Assembly (NCBI GenBank): GCA_012270545.1
Contig: JAAXID010000156.1
Span: 1-39,702 of the forward strand
DNA length: 39,702 bases
Direction: 5' to 3'
From: Anaerolineae bacterium
GTDB lineage: Bacteria; Chloroflexota; Anaerolineae; Aggregatilineales; Phototrophicaceae
The notes beneath the pieces were generated by a model. It was given only the letters and a program-made list of their open reading frames with translations, was not told the DNA's origin and ran no database searches. Below are positions 1 to 10,353 of the stretch, one piece after another (the first letter of the stretch is position 1; the number at the start of each line of letters is the position of its first letter). The translations under genes and the position numbers were made by a program.

Positions 1-7
1 CCCTTCC

Positions 8-1317
8 CTAGCTCGCTGGGATGCTCTGATCTTGCCCCGCCTCGGTCGGTGTGTAGAAGTCGATCAGGTTACGCAGCCAAGTGTCGGGCGCTGTCTCAAA
101 GGCAAGCGGCGCGCGTGTAGCGGCGGCCTGCTCCGGAGCGGCATCCAGGTCGATAGCCTTTGACGAGACGATCTGCGGCCGCGGCTTGAGCAGCGCACGC
201 CAATCTATGTTCAGCCACTCAGCGACCTGCCAACTGTGGATTTTGCCGCAAGTGAAGCACTTATAGAACCCGTCTCTGCTCCAGCCGGCGCTCGCTTCTT
301 TGTCCTCGTGCTGTGGATTAAGACAGTGGAAATTCTTCTTGGTGTATCCGCTGGATTTGAAATCTGAGGCGATAAGACCTAGCTTATTGGTGATAGCTTC
401 GTTGACGGCATCCCAGCTCCCCTCGTTGCTGTCTAGCGAAGCGAGCGGTTTTGCTGCCGGCTTGCGCTTCAGGCGCGGTTGAAAGCGGGGCGGCGCCTCC
501 AGGGCGGCGCGGACCAGCTCGGGATGCGTCGAGTAGAGGCATAGCAGGTCATTGGCGTCGCCCTTCTCGGGGATGCCCGCTCCTGCGACCCGGCGATACT
601 CGCCCTCGCCTTTCCATTCTGATCGATGCAGCAATGTCCTCAGATTGGAGGTGCCAATGTCGCCCGCTTGATCGTTGTCCGCCAGGTAGACGAATCCCCC
701 GACGCCGAGCTCAGTAAAGATCTTTGCGATGTCCTTGGGGATATTGCGGACGCCGTAGATGCCAATGACATTTTGGATGCCCAGGCGATGCAGCGACCAG
801 ACATCGAATTCGCCTTCGACGATGGTGACCTACCCGCCGGCGCGGGCGATCTCGCGCTTCAGGTCATCCAGCGTGCCGACATAGTAGAAGGGCTCGTCCG
901 TCTTTTTCCCGCCGTATTGCCATCTGAGCTTGGCTTGCTTTTTGCCCTTTACACTGCCTGACTTGAGCAGGCGCCCGGGCTGCTGTCGCGCCGTCTTGTG
1001 CACCAGACCAGCACATCCTGCCCGCTCCAATCCTCATGTTCCACCCGGGCATCGGCGGCGATGGCCGGTTCGAGGATGTGGCGTTGTGAGAGATATGCCG
1101 ACCATTCCGGATGGTCCTGGATTCTGCGCTTCGGCCTCCCTTTGTATCGCCTGTTATGCGGTCGGGCGCCTGCGTCTGGAATCTGAGGGGCATGGCCATT
1201 GCCGCTCTCAAGGGCGCTTGAAGGCGAAGGCTCGGTGTCGTGACCAGGCGTATCTGGTTTGGGCAAATTCAGGGCGTTGTCACGCGCCGAATCTGATTGA
1301 GATTTTGAGGCTGTCAT
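8..1317 (-). pseudogene. Plasmid/phage-type DNA primase (Toprim plus CHC2-like zinc-finger region), disrupted
   Basis: Minus strand reads MTASKSQSDSARD...GQDVLVWC, then a frameshift near 1000 into HKTARQQPGRLLKSGSVKGKKQAKLRWQYGGKK...IARAGG, then TAG at 830-832. The same frame continues VTIVEGEFDVWSLHRLGIQNVIGIYG...VYLADNDQAGDIGT (Toprim-like) and FHCLNPQHEDKEASAGWSRDGFYKCFTCG (CHC2-like). Confidence 0.7.
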
Positions 1318-1574
1318 GGTAGGTTATCTATGCCTTGCTTGACTTGCATAAAGGCGTGTGTGGTTGGGTGTAGGCAATAAACTACCGTCTGCTCAGGGCG
1401 GTTGTTTGCCTTTAGGGCGGCGGTTTCGCGGATGCCAGCTCGTTCAACGTGTGCTGGCCATCTCCGATTGGCTGATAGCTGCGCGTCCGTCTTGGAGCGA
1501 TGTCCCTGGCGCGCAGAGGGGCGCTAGCGTAGGGCGCAGACGCTTCCGGGGCGCAGCTTGCGGGAGGCGGTAGA

Positions 1575-2402
1575 TGTAACGTATCAGGTTATCATGGTGT
1601 GATATCGAACTGCCAAGAGATACAAAATAGTCAATAGAGCATAGCCAAGCTGGCCAAGCGCTATGGCATCAACCCCAAGACCGTCGCCAAGTGGAAGAAG
1701 CGCGATTCGGTCAAAGACCAGCCGATGGGACCCAAACAGAGGCGATCTACTGTCTTGTCTGAGCAAGAAGAAGCCATGATCGTGGCCTTTCGGACAAAGA
1801 CTTTGCTGCCGCTTGATGACTGCCTTTATGCCCTGCAAGAGACGATACCTCATTTGACCCGATCCAGCTTGCACCGCTGTTTCAAACGGCATGGCATCAA
1901 CCGCCTGCCGCAAGCGGAAAGCAAGCCGGCCAAGAAGCGCTTCAAAGCCTATCCCATCGGCTACTTTCACCTGGACATCTGCCACCTGCGCAGCGCTGAA
2001 GGCAAACTCTATCTCTTCGTCGCCATTGACCGCACATCCAAGTTTGTCTTTGCCGAGTTGCTCGAAAGCTCGAAGCGCGAGTTCGCTTGCGCTTTCCTTC
2101 AGCGGCTGACCAAGCCCTACCATCCATGGACGAATGGCCAAGTTGAACGGATGCATCGCAGCATCAAAGAGCAGACCGTGTATCGCTACTTCTACCAAAC
2201 GCACTCGCAGCTGCGTCAGCACCTTGAAGCCTTCATACAGGCCTACAACTTTGCCAAACGGCTCAAGGCGCTGCAGGGGCGAAGTCCCTACGAGTTCATC
2301 TGCGACCGCTGGCGCGATAACCCGGACATCTTTCACCAACATCCACACCACCTCACTGCGAGACTCTACAAAGTCAATTGCCAGTGGCAAAGAGGCGATT
2401 AA
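1575..2402 (+). mobile_element. IS481-family insertion sequence copy 1, degenerate
   Basis: 42-bp end TGTAACGTATCAGGTTATCATGGTGTGATATCGAACTGCCAA is identical to IS copy 2 (29202-29243, inverted). It encodes an IS481-like transposase. No matching right terminal repeat was found. Confidence 0.75.
1725..2402 (+). pseudogene. IS481-family transposase with internal deletion in the DDE core
   Basis: MGPKQRRSTVLSEQEEAMIVAFRTKTLLPLDDCLYALQETIPHLTRSSLHRCFKRHGI...FVAIDRTSKFVF...LTKPYHPWTNGQVERMHRSIKEQTV. Upstream in-frame IAKLAKRYGINPKTVAKWKKRDSV is preceded by TAG at 1635-1637. The central segment with the second catalytic Asp (TDNG-type motif) is absent. Confidence 0.8.
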
Positions 2403-2680
2403 TTTATTCAGATGAATTGTACATTCATAGAAGTCTGGCTGGGCGCTGGAGCGCAAGCTGCTGCAATCGGCTGCGGTTATGTGCATGTGGGGCGTGTTCT
2501 GGAATCCGCGCCGATATTGGGCTCAACCCACAGCAACGAGAATGCCTTCGGCGTAGGTATCGAACACACGCCGTCCGGTCCAATTGGTTTCATCGTGAAG
2601 GATCTATGAAAGAGTGCAACCCAATGATTCACGAAAGCCCCTTCTGTGAAACAAACGCTGCATGTATAGAAACTGAGGCC

Positions 2681-4744
2681 TTACGTTGAAGTCATCTCTC
2701 GAATGAGCTCGCTCTGCATAAACTCAGCGATGCTCTGGTTGGCGCAAGCCATCGGCAAGGCCCAGATGACCATATTTGAGTAATAGTCTTCGCCCCAGAC
2801 CGGCAACCCGGTATCCGCGTCAATCAGGCAGTGTTGCTTCCATGGCGTGCGAGATGTCAGCGCGACCGCCTCGTAAATCCGTCGAGCGATCTCCAGCCCA
2901 GTTTCACGCTGACCGTGATAGATGAAATTCATCGCAGCGCATAGGTTCTCGCCGACGAAAACCTGCGTTGAGTGATCGTTGTTGGGCAGGATATCGACAA
3001 CCTGGTCGGCATCCGAATCCGGTTTTGAGATGTAACGCGACCCATCAGGATTGACGCCGTTCACTAGACCGTGCCTGGTGGCGCCCATGTTGAGTCGCTT
3101 GACGGCGCCAAGGGCAGACTGGACTTGCTCCGCCGGCAGTATGTCGGCGATACCGGTGATCTTGACACACCATTGCGCCATGAGCTGATTGCCCAGCGAG
3201 ACATCACAATCCGGTCCCTCGCCACTGGTGTTGGCCGGGTCTTGCCAAAGGCGGTAGTATTCGCTATTCCACAGCTTGTCTTGATATGCGGCTTTGCCGC
3301 GTTTCAACCAGTCTACGCACTCTATGGCAAATTCATCATCATCCATCTCTTTCGCCATGGCTTCGCCACAGGAGAGCGTCGCCAGCCAAGTGCCCGCCAC
3401 ATAAGCGGACGTGCCCCACCAGGGCCAGATGTCATAGAACTGGTTGGCGGGCCACAGTTCGGTCGGCTGCACATGCGCCTGGTCATTGACCAAGCCATCG
3501 CCATCGTCGTCCAGTGAATGCTGGTAGCGTATCGCTCGCTTGGCGGAATCGTAAAAGTGCGCCAGCAGATCGCGGTCACCTGTGCGCAGGTAAAGTCGAT
3601 AGATCATCTGGGCGTATTGGCCGGAGTTCAGCGGATGCTGGCAATGATAGCGCGGGTCGCGCATGGAGGACTCCATACCATAGGAGAAGGGAATCTCGCC
3701 ATCGAGTATCTGGAAGTGCCTGAATGCTTCCAGCGAGGTCCTCTCCAGTTCGGGGTAGAAGAACAAGGCGGGCATGTGTCCGTGCATGCGGCAGACCATC
3801 GTCTCGGTGATGGGGCAGCCGGTGTGGCTTTCGTTGTGGGTAAACCAGCCGGTATCATCCCACCACTCGTCCACCCGCGTTTTGGCGATCCAGACGGTAT
3901 TCTTGGACAGGCTGTAGAGGCCCTGCACCAGCGCGTCGCGCAGCCAATTGGGAAGGTCCGAGGCGTAGATTGCCTTCTGCCAGGCCAATATGCGCGCCAG
4001 CAACGAATCAAAGCGCCTCAGCGCATCGTCGGCGACGGCGGCTGCATCCTCGTAGCGCGCGGCGTACTGGTGAACATGTAGTTCACGGCCGCTGTCGCGC
4101 CAATAGGGCGCATGCCAGGCGAAGACGAAGCGGACGCGGCTGGATCCATTGGCTTCGAGTGTTTGCGCGATTCTCCCTGTGAGCCCCACGTCATCATTGG
4201 CGACACAGATGTTCTCGCCTGCCAAAGACACATCGTAGGTTGAGCCACTTGGCGCCTTTGGTGGTTCGACGATGAGTTCTAGATCCACCGCTTCGGCGCG
4301 GCTGCTGCGAATCTCAATATCGAAGAGAGCCGCCGGGATATTGCTGTCGGCGCTGTCGCCGAGGATCAAGGGCGCGAAGGCACGTATACCTAATTCCAGC
4401 CCACTTGACTGAAATCGACAGACCATGTCGGCGACCGGATGATGTCCCCAGTAGGCGATATCTGCCGTGGACAAGGGCAAACTCTCCCCGCCGGATATTT
4501 TAACGGTCAGCCAATCATTGAAGTCAGCGCGCGGCGGCACGATGTCGTTGAATATCGAACAGTGGCCGATCAGGCCGGAACCTTCAAGTGTGAAGTATCC
4601 GGTCCCGAGCCCTCCAAGGGGAATACCACCATCCAGCCGGTGACCGTCGTAGACGCAGCCGGGCACAGGATCAGTGAAGCCGTCGGCTTGAATCTCCCTC
4701 CACTGATTCTTAGGCAGGTCGGCACTAAAGGGGAAAACGGCCAT
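2681..4744 (-). CDS. Glycoside hydrolase family 116 / non-lysosomal glucosylceramidase-like protein
   Basis: 687 aa; GGIPLGGLGTGYFTLEGSGLIGHCSIFND near the N-terminus and an alpha/alpha-toroid-like C-terminal half (DGDGLVNDQAHVQPTELWPANQFYDIWPWWGTSAYVAGTWLA), as in GH116/DUF608 proteins. Confidence 0.75.
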   Translation of the reverse strand: MAVFPFSADLPKNQWREIQADGFTDPVPGCVYDGHRLDGGIPLGGLGTGYFTLEGSGLIGHCSIFNDIVPPRADFNDWLTVKISGGESLPLSTADIAYWGHHPVADMVCRFQSSGLELGIRAFAPLILGDSADSNIPAALFDIEIRSSRAEAVDLELIVEPPKAPSGSTYDVSLAGENICVANDDVGLTGRIAQTLEANGSSRVRFVFAWHAPYWRDSGRELHVHQYAARYEDAAAVADDALRRFDSLLARILAWQKAIYASDLPNWLRDALVQGLYSLSKNTVWIAKTRVDEWWDDTGWFTHNESHTGCPITETMVCRMHGHMPALFFYPELERTSLEAFRHFQILDGEIPFSYGMESSMRDPRYHCQHPLNSGQYAQMIYRLYLRTGDRDLLAHFYDSAKRAIRYQHSLDDDGDGLVNDQAHVQPTELWPANQFYDIWPWWGTSAYVAGTWLATLSCGEAMAKEMDDDEFAIECVDWLKRGKAAYQDKLWNSEYYRLWQDPANTSGEGPDCDVSLGNQLMAQWCVKITGIADILPAEQVQSALGAVKRLNMGATRHGLVNGVNPDGSRYISKPDSDADQVVDILPNNDHSTQVFVGENLCAAMNFIYHGQRETGLEIARRIYEAVALTSRTPWKQHCLIDADTGLPVWGEDYYSNMVIWALPMACANQSIAEFMQSELIREMTST

Positions 4745-4787
4745 GTTTGATTCTCCTGAATTAAAGCGGATGCCGGTAGATGGCGAC

Positions 4788-5612
4788 TCAGATGCTCAAG
4801 CCGCCTGACAAACCGTCCATAAAGCGTCTGGATGTGAAGGCGAAGATTATGATCAGCGGCAGCGAGGCGATGACGTAGCTGGCGAAGGTGACACCATAGT
4901 CAGTGCTGTATCGACCGGCAAAAGATAGCACGCCGATAGAGACCGGTAATCGTTCACTATCAAAGATTGCAACCAGTGGCCAGATGATGTCGTTCCAACT
5001 GAAAAGCAAATCCAATATCGCCAGTGTGCTGAAAGCCGGTATGGCCAGCGGCACGGCGATACGAGTCAGGAGCGTGAATTCGTTGGCGCCATCCAGCCGC
5101 GCCGCCTCAAAATACTCCTGTGGCAGCGTCTCGAAGAATGTTCGCATCAGGAAGGTGCCGAAGACGATTTCAACCGATACCCAGGGCAGCACGACGCCCT
5201 GCAGGGTATCGTCCCAATCCAGAGTGATGATGACGCTGAACATGGGGATGACGAGCAAGATGCCCGGAATCATGATTAGTGCCAATATGGAAATGAAGAG
5301 CAGATTCCGGCCGGGAAAGCGATAGCGGGCGAAGGCGTAACCGGCGAGTCCAGAGATGACGAGCGTCAGAATTAGCGTGGGAATGGAGTAGCTGAAGCTG
5401 TTTAAGATCGCCCTACCTATGATGGGCCAGGCGCGCACATAGTTTTCCGGATGCAAGGGCAAGGTCGGCAGCCAGAACTGCTGGAAGAACTGCGCATTGA
5501 TCTTGAATGAGTTGATGACGGTGAAGACGAAGGGCACGTAGGTTATGATGGCCAAAATCAGCAATGCTAGCATCAAGGGCCAATCGCGCCTCAAGGCGCT
5601 AGACTTCGACAT
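4788..5612 (-). CDS. Carbohydrate ABC transporter permease (MalG-type)
   Basis: Six-TM-like protein with EAA-type loop EYFEAARLDGANEFTLLTRIAVPLAIPA. Confidence 0.9.
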   Translation of the reverse strand: MSKSSALRRDWPLMLALLILAIITYVPFVFTVINSFKINAQFFQQFWLPTLPLHPENYVRAWPIIGRAILNSFSYSIPTLILTLVISGLAGYAFARYRFPGRNLLFISILALIMIPGILLVIPMFSVIITLDWDDTLQGVVLPWVSVEIVFGTFLMRTFFETLPQEYFEAARLDGANEFTLLTRIAVPLAIPAFSTLAILDLLFSWNDIIWPLVAIFDSERLPVSIGVLSFAGRYSTDYGVTFASYVIASLPLIIIFAFTSRRFMDGLSGGLSI

Positions 5613-6549
5613 CGTATGCCCTCCGATAGCGCATTCTCAGGATAAAGATGCTGAGCGTCAGTGTCATGAGCATCAGCACGGCGCCGATGGCCGACGCGTA
5701 CCCATGCTTGCCATAAGTGAAGCCCTGAATATAAAGATAGTAGGCCGGAGACATGGTGGTGTTGATGGGACCGCCCTGTGTCATCACGAGCATGGGCGCG
5801 AATTCCTGCATGCCCTGGTTCAGGCTCAGAATCAGAATCAGCGCCAGCGGACCGCGAATCGCCGGCAGATCGATGGCGAAGACGCGGCGCAGGCGGCTGC
5901 AGCCGTCGATCAGCGCGGCATCGTTGACTTCGCTTGACAGGTTTTGCAGCGCGGCGAGGATAATCAAGAAGCCGAAGCCGGCCACAGCTGGGAAGCCGAT
6001 GAAGATCAGCGCCGGCAGGGCGGTATCAGGACGCCCCAACCAAGGGTAGGGCCGCGCCATCGCGCCGATGCCGGTCAAGAATTCATTGAGCATGCCCTGG
6101 CGCCCGGCGTAAACCTGCTGCCAAACCAGCAAATTGACCGTGATCGGAATGACCATCGGGATGGTGAAGACCATGCGCCAGATATTGCGCCAGCGGTCGC
6201 TCGTCAGGTTATAGACCAGTTCCGCGCCCACAAAAGCCATGACCAGCACCAGCGCGGTACGCCCGACCATGTACTTCAAGATATTGCCCAAGGACTTTAT
6301 GAAAATCGGATCGTCGAAGAGGGCTCGATAATTCTGTAAGCCGATGAATTCGCCGGGCTCGGGGATATTCCAATAGGTGAAGGAGTGAAAAATCGCGGAA
6401 ACAGCCGGTATGTAGCGGAACGAGAGCAGCAGAAGCAGCGCGGGAATCAAAAACAGGATGGGTACATAAATCGGCACGAAACCGCTGCTCAGCTTCCAGC
6501 GGCTGGAGTCGCTTTTTGCGCTAGCTGTCGGCTGTGATTTCTGAGTCAA
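5599..6549 (-). CDS. Carbohydrate ABC transporter permease (MalF/UgpA-type)
   Basis: EVNDAALIDGCSRLRRVFAIDLPAIRGPLALILILSLNQGMQEFAPM loop; overlaps the downstream permease start. Confidence 0.9.
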   Translation of the reverse strand: MTQKSQPTASAKSDSSRWKLSSGFVPIYVPILFLIPALLLLLSFRYIPAVSAIFHSFTYWNIPEPGEFIGLQNYRALFDDPIFIKSLGNILKYMVGRTALVLVMAFVGAELVYNLTSDRWRNIWRMVFTIPMVIPITVNLLVWQQVYAGRQGMLNEFLTGIGAMARPYPWLGRPDTALPALIFIGFPAVAGFGFLIILAALQNLSSEVNDAALIDGCSRLRRVFAIDLPAIRGPLALILILSLNQGMQEFAPMLVMTQGGPINTTMSPAYYLYIQGFTYGKHGYASAIGAVLMLMTLTLSIFILRMRYRRAYDVEV

Positions 6550-6572
6550 TTGTTAGGTCCTTCGAGGTGTGA

Positions 6573-6600
6573 ACCGGGGCCAGAAAGCCCGACCCCCGGT
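6573..6600 (-). terminator. Intergenic hairpin between solute-binding protein and first permease
   Basis: Inverted repeat ACCGGGG (6573-6579) / CCCCGGT (6594-6600). Confidence 0.45.
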
Positions 6601-6646
6601 ACACGGATGCTAAGCGCTCAAGCGCATCCTTCCTCTTCAAACGCCA

Positions 6647-8119
6647 CTACGGGCACCAATCGTATCCCACCTGTTCGCAAAGGGCGGCGGCGCCGCTCTC
6701 CCAGGATTCCTGCAGCAGCGCTTTGGTCTCTTCTTCATCGGTCGCGCCCAGGAAGTAGCCTTGCATGATCTGCGTCCAGTTGTCGCCGTGCTCAAGGGTC
6801 AGCCGCGCGGAGGGATCGCCGAACAAGCGGTCTTGCAAGGAGGCCACGGTCTGGAAGTTGGCGAGAACCGGTCCGACCTCGGTGCCGGCCACTATCGGGA
6901 TAAAGCCGGCGAATTCTTTTGACAAGGGCCCGAAGTTTTGCGGCGCGGACATCCACATCAGGTAATCGACGGCGAGTTTCAAGTTGTCGCCTGCAGCCGT
7001 GGCCACCGGTATACCATATTGACCGGCCGAACTGGGTCCGCCAACGCGATAGATGGTGCCGGGCGCGCCCTCGAAGTCGTCTTCGGTGAAGGGCGGCAGG
7101 TAAGTCAAACCCCATTGGAACGAGGCCGAATTGGTGATTTCTTTGTTGTCCCAAGTCCCGCCCCAATAAATGGCGATCTGCTCGCCGAGGAACATACGCA
7201 AGACATCGCCCAAGCTGGTGATGCCGATGTAGTCGATGGGCAGGATACTGACGTATTCTTTGGAGATACGCAAGTAATCGTCCATGCGCGGATCGTGAGC
7301 GCTCAGGACGCCGTCATGGATGGCTTTGGCGTATTCCTCGGCGTTCAGCTGGCGCCAGTCCAGATCCGGCTGCATTTCGGAGTATTTGTCCATATAGAGT
7401 TCCGAATGCCGGTCCGCCCAGACAATACTCAGCCACAAGCTATCGGCCCAATACCAGGTACTCCAGCCGGTGCCGGGCATGAAGGAACCAACGGCTCCCA
7501 CGCCGAGCGTATCCTGGATGGTGTGCATATCGGCGATAAATTCGCCCCAATTGGCCCAATCCGGTTCTACGCCGGCTTCTTCGAACATGGCGACATTGTA
7601 ATACAAGGCGGTTTCCACCCAGTCCAGCGAGGTCTGATACCAATGCCCATCGGGCGCGCGGGTCGTATTCATTGCGTTTGGCGCGAAGGAATCAGCCCAA
7701 CGTTCGTGGCCCGGGATGCCTTCGGCGATATAGGGGTTCGGCATTTCAAAGTATTCGTCCAGTGCCGTCCACCAGGTATCCATAACGCGATTGCGGTTGA
7801 ACCATTGATCCCACACGATATCGGGCGCTTCGCCAGCAGCCATTCGCGAGGACAGCCAGGTAACATAATCGGAGCCGCTGGGAATATCGGGCAAGAGATT
7901 GACTGTCGCGTTGGGATGCATGTCCATGTATGCCTGCGCGACTTGCTCGGCGATCGCTGAGTGTTCCGGATGCTGCTCGGGCCGGTAATAAACCTGAAGG
8001 TGGACAACGATTTCACCAGATATATCGCTGTCTTGCGCCAGCACCGTTCCAAAGGCCGCGAAGAGAAGCGCGGCGATGAGAAGTAGTGACAGTTTCTTAG
8101 ACATCATATTGCCTTTCAC
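6647..8119 (-). CDS. Extracellular solute-binding protein family 1 (sugar ABC transporter)
   Basis: N-terminal signal peptide (MKGNMMSKKLSLLLIAALLFAAFGTVLAQ), typical SBP1 layout, directly upstream of MalF/MalG-type permeases. Confidence 0.88.
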   Translation of the reverse strand: MKGNMMSKKLSLLLIAALLFAAFGTVLAQDSDISGEIVVHLQVYYRPEQHPEHSAIAEQVAQAYMDMHPNATVNLLPDIPSGSDYVTWLSSRMAAGEAPDIVWDQWFNRNRVMDTWWTALDEYFEMPNPYIAEGIPGHERWADSFAPNAMNTTRAPDGHWYQTSLDWVETALYYNVAMFEEAGVEPDWANWGEFIADMHTIQDTLGVGAVGSFMPGTGWSTWYWADSLWLSIVWADRHSELYMDKYSEMQPDLDWRQLNAEEYAKAIHDGVLSAHDPRMDDYLRISKEYVSILPIDYIGITSLGDVLRMFLGEQIAIYWGGTWDNKEITNSASFQWGLTYLPPFTEDDFEGAPGTIYRVGGPSSAGQYGIPVATAAGDNLKLAVDYLMWMSAPQNFGPLSKEFAGFIPIVAGTEVGPVLANFQTVASLQDRLFGDPSARLTLEHGDNWTQIMQGYFLGATDEEETKALLQESWESGAAALCEQVGYDWCP

Positions 8120-8248
8120 AATTGTAATCAGTAGCTACGGACGAAAGATGACGCATTTCGCGTATAGGCGCACCTCCTCGGCTGTTGTCTAATCATAAAC
8201 CACCAACAGAAATCTTCTCCCCACTGCTTGGCAGGCTCAACATAATGC

Positions 8249-9067
8249 TTAGCTCTGCGGCGCTTTACCCTCCAAGGACTTGCTGGCGAAACGCTCGCGG
8301 TTGGTCAGCTGAATCGTCATGCCGCCGTCGGTGAAGATATTGGCGCCGGTCACATACGAGGATTGTTCGCTAGCCAGGAAGAGCACCACATTGCCCACTT
8401 CACGCGGGGATTGCACGCGACCCAGCGGGATATTGTCCATCCAGTGCTGCCGCGCCATTTCAGCGTCTTCGGCGGCGCCCTGGATATCGTTCCAGATCTG
8501 CGTATCGGTCAGGCCCGGGCTGACGGCGTTGACGCGAATGCCGTAGGGCGCGAATTCGATCGCCATCGAAGCCGTCATCATGCCGACGCCGCCTTTGGAC
8601 GCCGCATAGGGCGCGGCGGCCGGCAAGGTCGCCACCGTATGTACGCTGGCGATATTGATGATGTTTCCGCTGCGGCGCGCGACCATCACCTCAAGCGCAT
8701 AACGGCTGCAGAGAAAAGTGCCTTTGAGATCGACATCGACGACGCGGTCCCAGTCGGCTTCGTCCATCTCCAGGGTCGGCTTTACGAAATTGACACCGGC
8801 ATTATTGACCAGCGTGTCTATCTGTCCGTAAGCAGCAAGGGTTTCGTCGATGAGTCCTTTGCAGTCCTGCGCTTGGGAGACGTCTGTCTCGACGAACAGA
8901 CCCTTACTGTAGCGCTTTTGCAGATCGGCAGTGACGCGCTCGCCCTGCGTCACATTGATGTCGGCGACGACTATCTCGGCGCCCGCTTCGGCAAAGCACT
9001 CGGCGATGCCGGTTCCAATACCGCTGGCGGCGCCGGTGACGATGGCGACATGTCCGTTCCAGTTCAT
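8249..9067 (-). CDS. SDR-family NAD(P)-dependent oxidoreductase
   Basis: GAASGIGTG cofactor loop, NNAG motif, YAASKGG active-site motif, PG...T region. Confidence 0.93.
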   Translation of the reverse strand: MNWNGHVAIVTGAASGIGTGIAECFAEAGAEIVVADINVTQGERVTADLQKRYSKGLFVETDVSQAQDCKGLIDETLAAYGQIDTLVNNAGVNFVKPTLEMDEADWDRVVDVDLKGTFLCSRYALEVMVARRSGNIINIASVHTVATLPAAAPYAASKGGVGMMTASMAIEFAPYGIRVNAVSPGLTDTQIWNDIQGAAEDAEMARQHWMDNIPLGRVQSPREVGNVVLFLASEQSSYVTGANIFTDGGMTIQLTNRERFASKSLEGKAPQS

Positions 9068-9156
9068 GAAGAGACCGTTCCTCCAGCAGCAGGCTTTCTT
9101 TTCGCAGTATGCCTCGCACTATAGCGCGGCGGCCTATGTATTGCAAAGCGACGCTT

Positions 9157-10014
9157 TCAGTCGCCCAGGCGGTAGAAGGCGGCGGCGTTGTCGCGGAAGA
9201 GTTTCTTCAACTCCTCGTCTGTGCAACCCGCGACCGCCCAGTCAAGCGTTTGCACCCAGCGCGGATACGCCGTCGCTTGATACGCGACCGGCCAATCGCC
9301 ACCGTACATCACGCGATCAAAACCAAAACATTCGATGACATGTTCAATGTAAGGTTTGAGTTGTTCTTTGGTCCAATGGCGATGATCCGCCTCCGTGACC
9401 AGACCCGAGATTTTGCACCAGACGTTTGGAAACTCGGAAAGGGTCTTGATTTCGGCGCGCCAGGGATCCATCAGGTCATGCTTAATATCCGGCTTGCCAA
9501 TATGATCCAGGATGAACTGAACATCGGGGCATTGCGCTACCATTTTAATGGTGTTGGCCATTTGCGTGTGCTGGATGCAAATGTCGAAGTTCAGTCCATA
9601 TTCTGGCAGCAACTGTACGCCGGCGACAAAGTCCGGGCGCAGGCAGAACTCGATATCGGGCTCGAACTGAATGATGCGGCGGATGCTTTTGACGCGCGGA
9701 TTGGCGGCCAGCTTCTCCAGCGCTGGACGGGCGGCATCGCCGAGTTCCAACGGCGCCCATGGGACGATTCCTTGAAGCCGGCTGTCCCGCTCCGCAAGGC
9801 TCTCGACCCAATCGGCTTCTTCCTGAAATTGGGAGACGTCCACTTCGGCTTGCAGGAAGACCATTTTCTCTACAGCGACGGGTCCGCAGGCGCGGTCATA
9901 GTCTTCCAGCAGGTAGGGCTTGTTGAGCAAGGGGATGTCATCCAGCCAGGGATAGCGCAGACGCTGCGGATCCCAAACGTGGAGGTGCGTATCAATTATT
10001 GGAAAATCCAGCAT
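9157..10014 (-). CDS. Amidohydrolase-family protein (fuconolactonase / PDC-hydrolase-like)
   Basis: MLDFPIIDTHLHVWDPQRLRYPWLDD...; FILDHIGKPDI; DRVMYGGDWPV. The ORF-track N-terminal extension to 10131 is probably not translated. Confidence 0.85.
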   Translation of the reverse strand: MLDFPIIDTHLHVWDPQRLRYPWLDDIPLLNKPYLLEDYDRACGPVAVEKMVFLQAEVDVSQFQEEADWVESLAERDSRLQGIVPWAPLELGDAARPALEKLAANPRVKSIRRIIQFEPDIEFCLRPDFVAGVQLLPEYGLNFDICIQHTQMANTIKMVAQCPDVQFILDHIGKPDIKHDLMDPWRAEIKTLSEFPNVWCKISGLVTEADHRHWTKEQLKPYIEHVIECFGFDRVMYGGDWPVAYQATAYPRWVQTLDWAVAGCTDEELKKLFRDNAAAFYRLGD

Positions 10015-10353
10015 CTGTTTTCCCCTTGCATGTTCGTCATCAGCGCTCGTTTGTGGCCGATGAATCTGAAATCCATTATCAAATGAATCGGATATTCGAT
10101 GCAACATAACCAAAACTGGATACCATGTCAAATTCTGGTGAATTGCGGGCCGTGGGAGCAGACAAACTAGCCAGACAAGTGGACGAATCTTTGGTAATCC
10201 ATCGATGAAATTTTCATGATTGCTTATGCGCGGTCAAGAATTCCGATGTACCAACTCGCCACGAATGATGTGACCAGGAGTCAGTGGATTTCGCTTTGCA
10301 TGAGTATCCCAAAGACCGTAGCGCCGTTCGCTTTATTGAAGCCCCCCTTCTGT

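Noticed and set aside
1584-2486. 300-aa minus-strand ORF opposite the transposase
   Set aside because: Antisense of the recognisable IS481 transposase; no family features of its own.
2412-2609. Small plus-strand ORF (LGAGAQAAAIGCGYVHVGRVLESAPILGSTHSNENAFGVGIEHTPSGPIGFIVKDL) after the IS
   Set aside because: Reads like a gene remnant but I cannot assign a family; not enough support for a call.
6938-7960. 340-aa plus-strand ORF
   Set aside because: Antisense of the clear solute-binding protein gene; typical spurious long ORF in GC-rich DNA.
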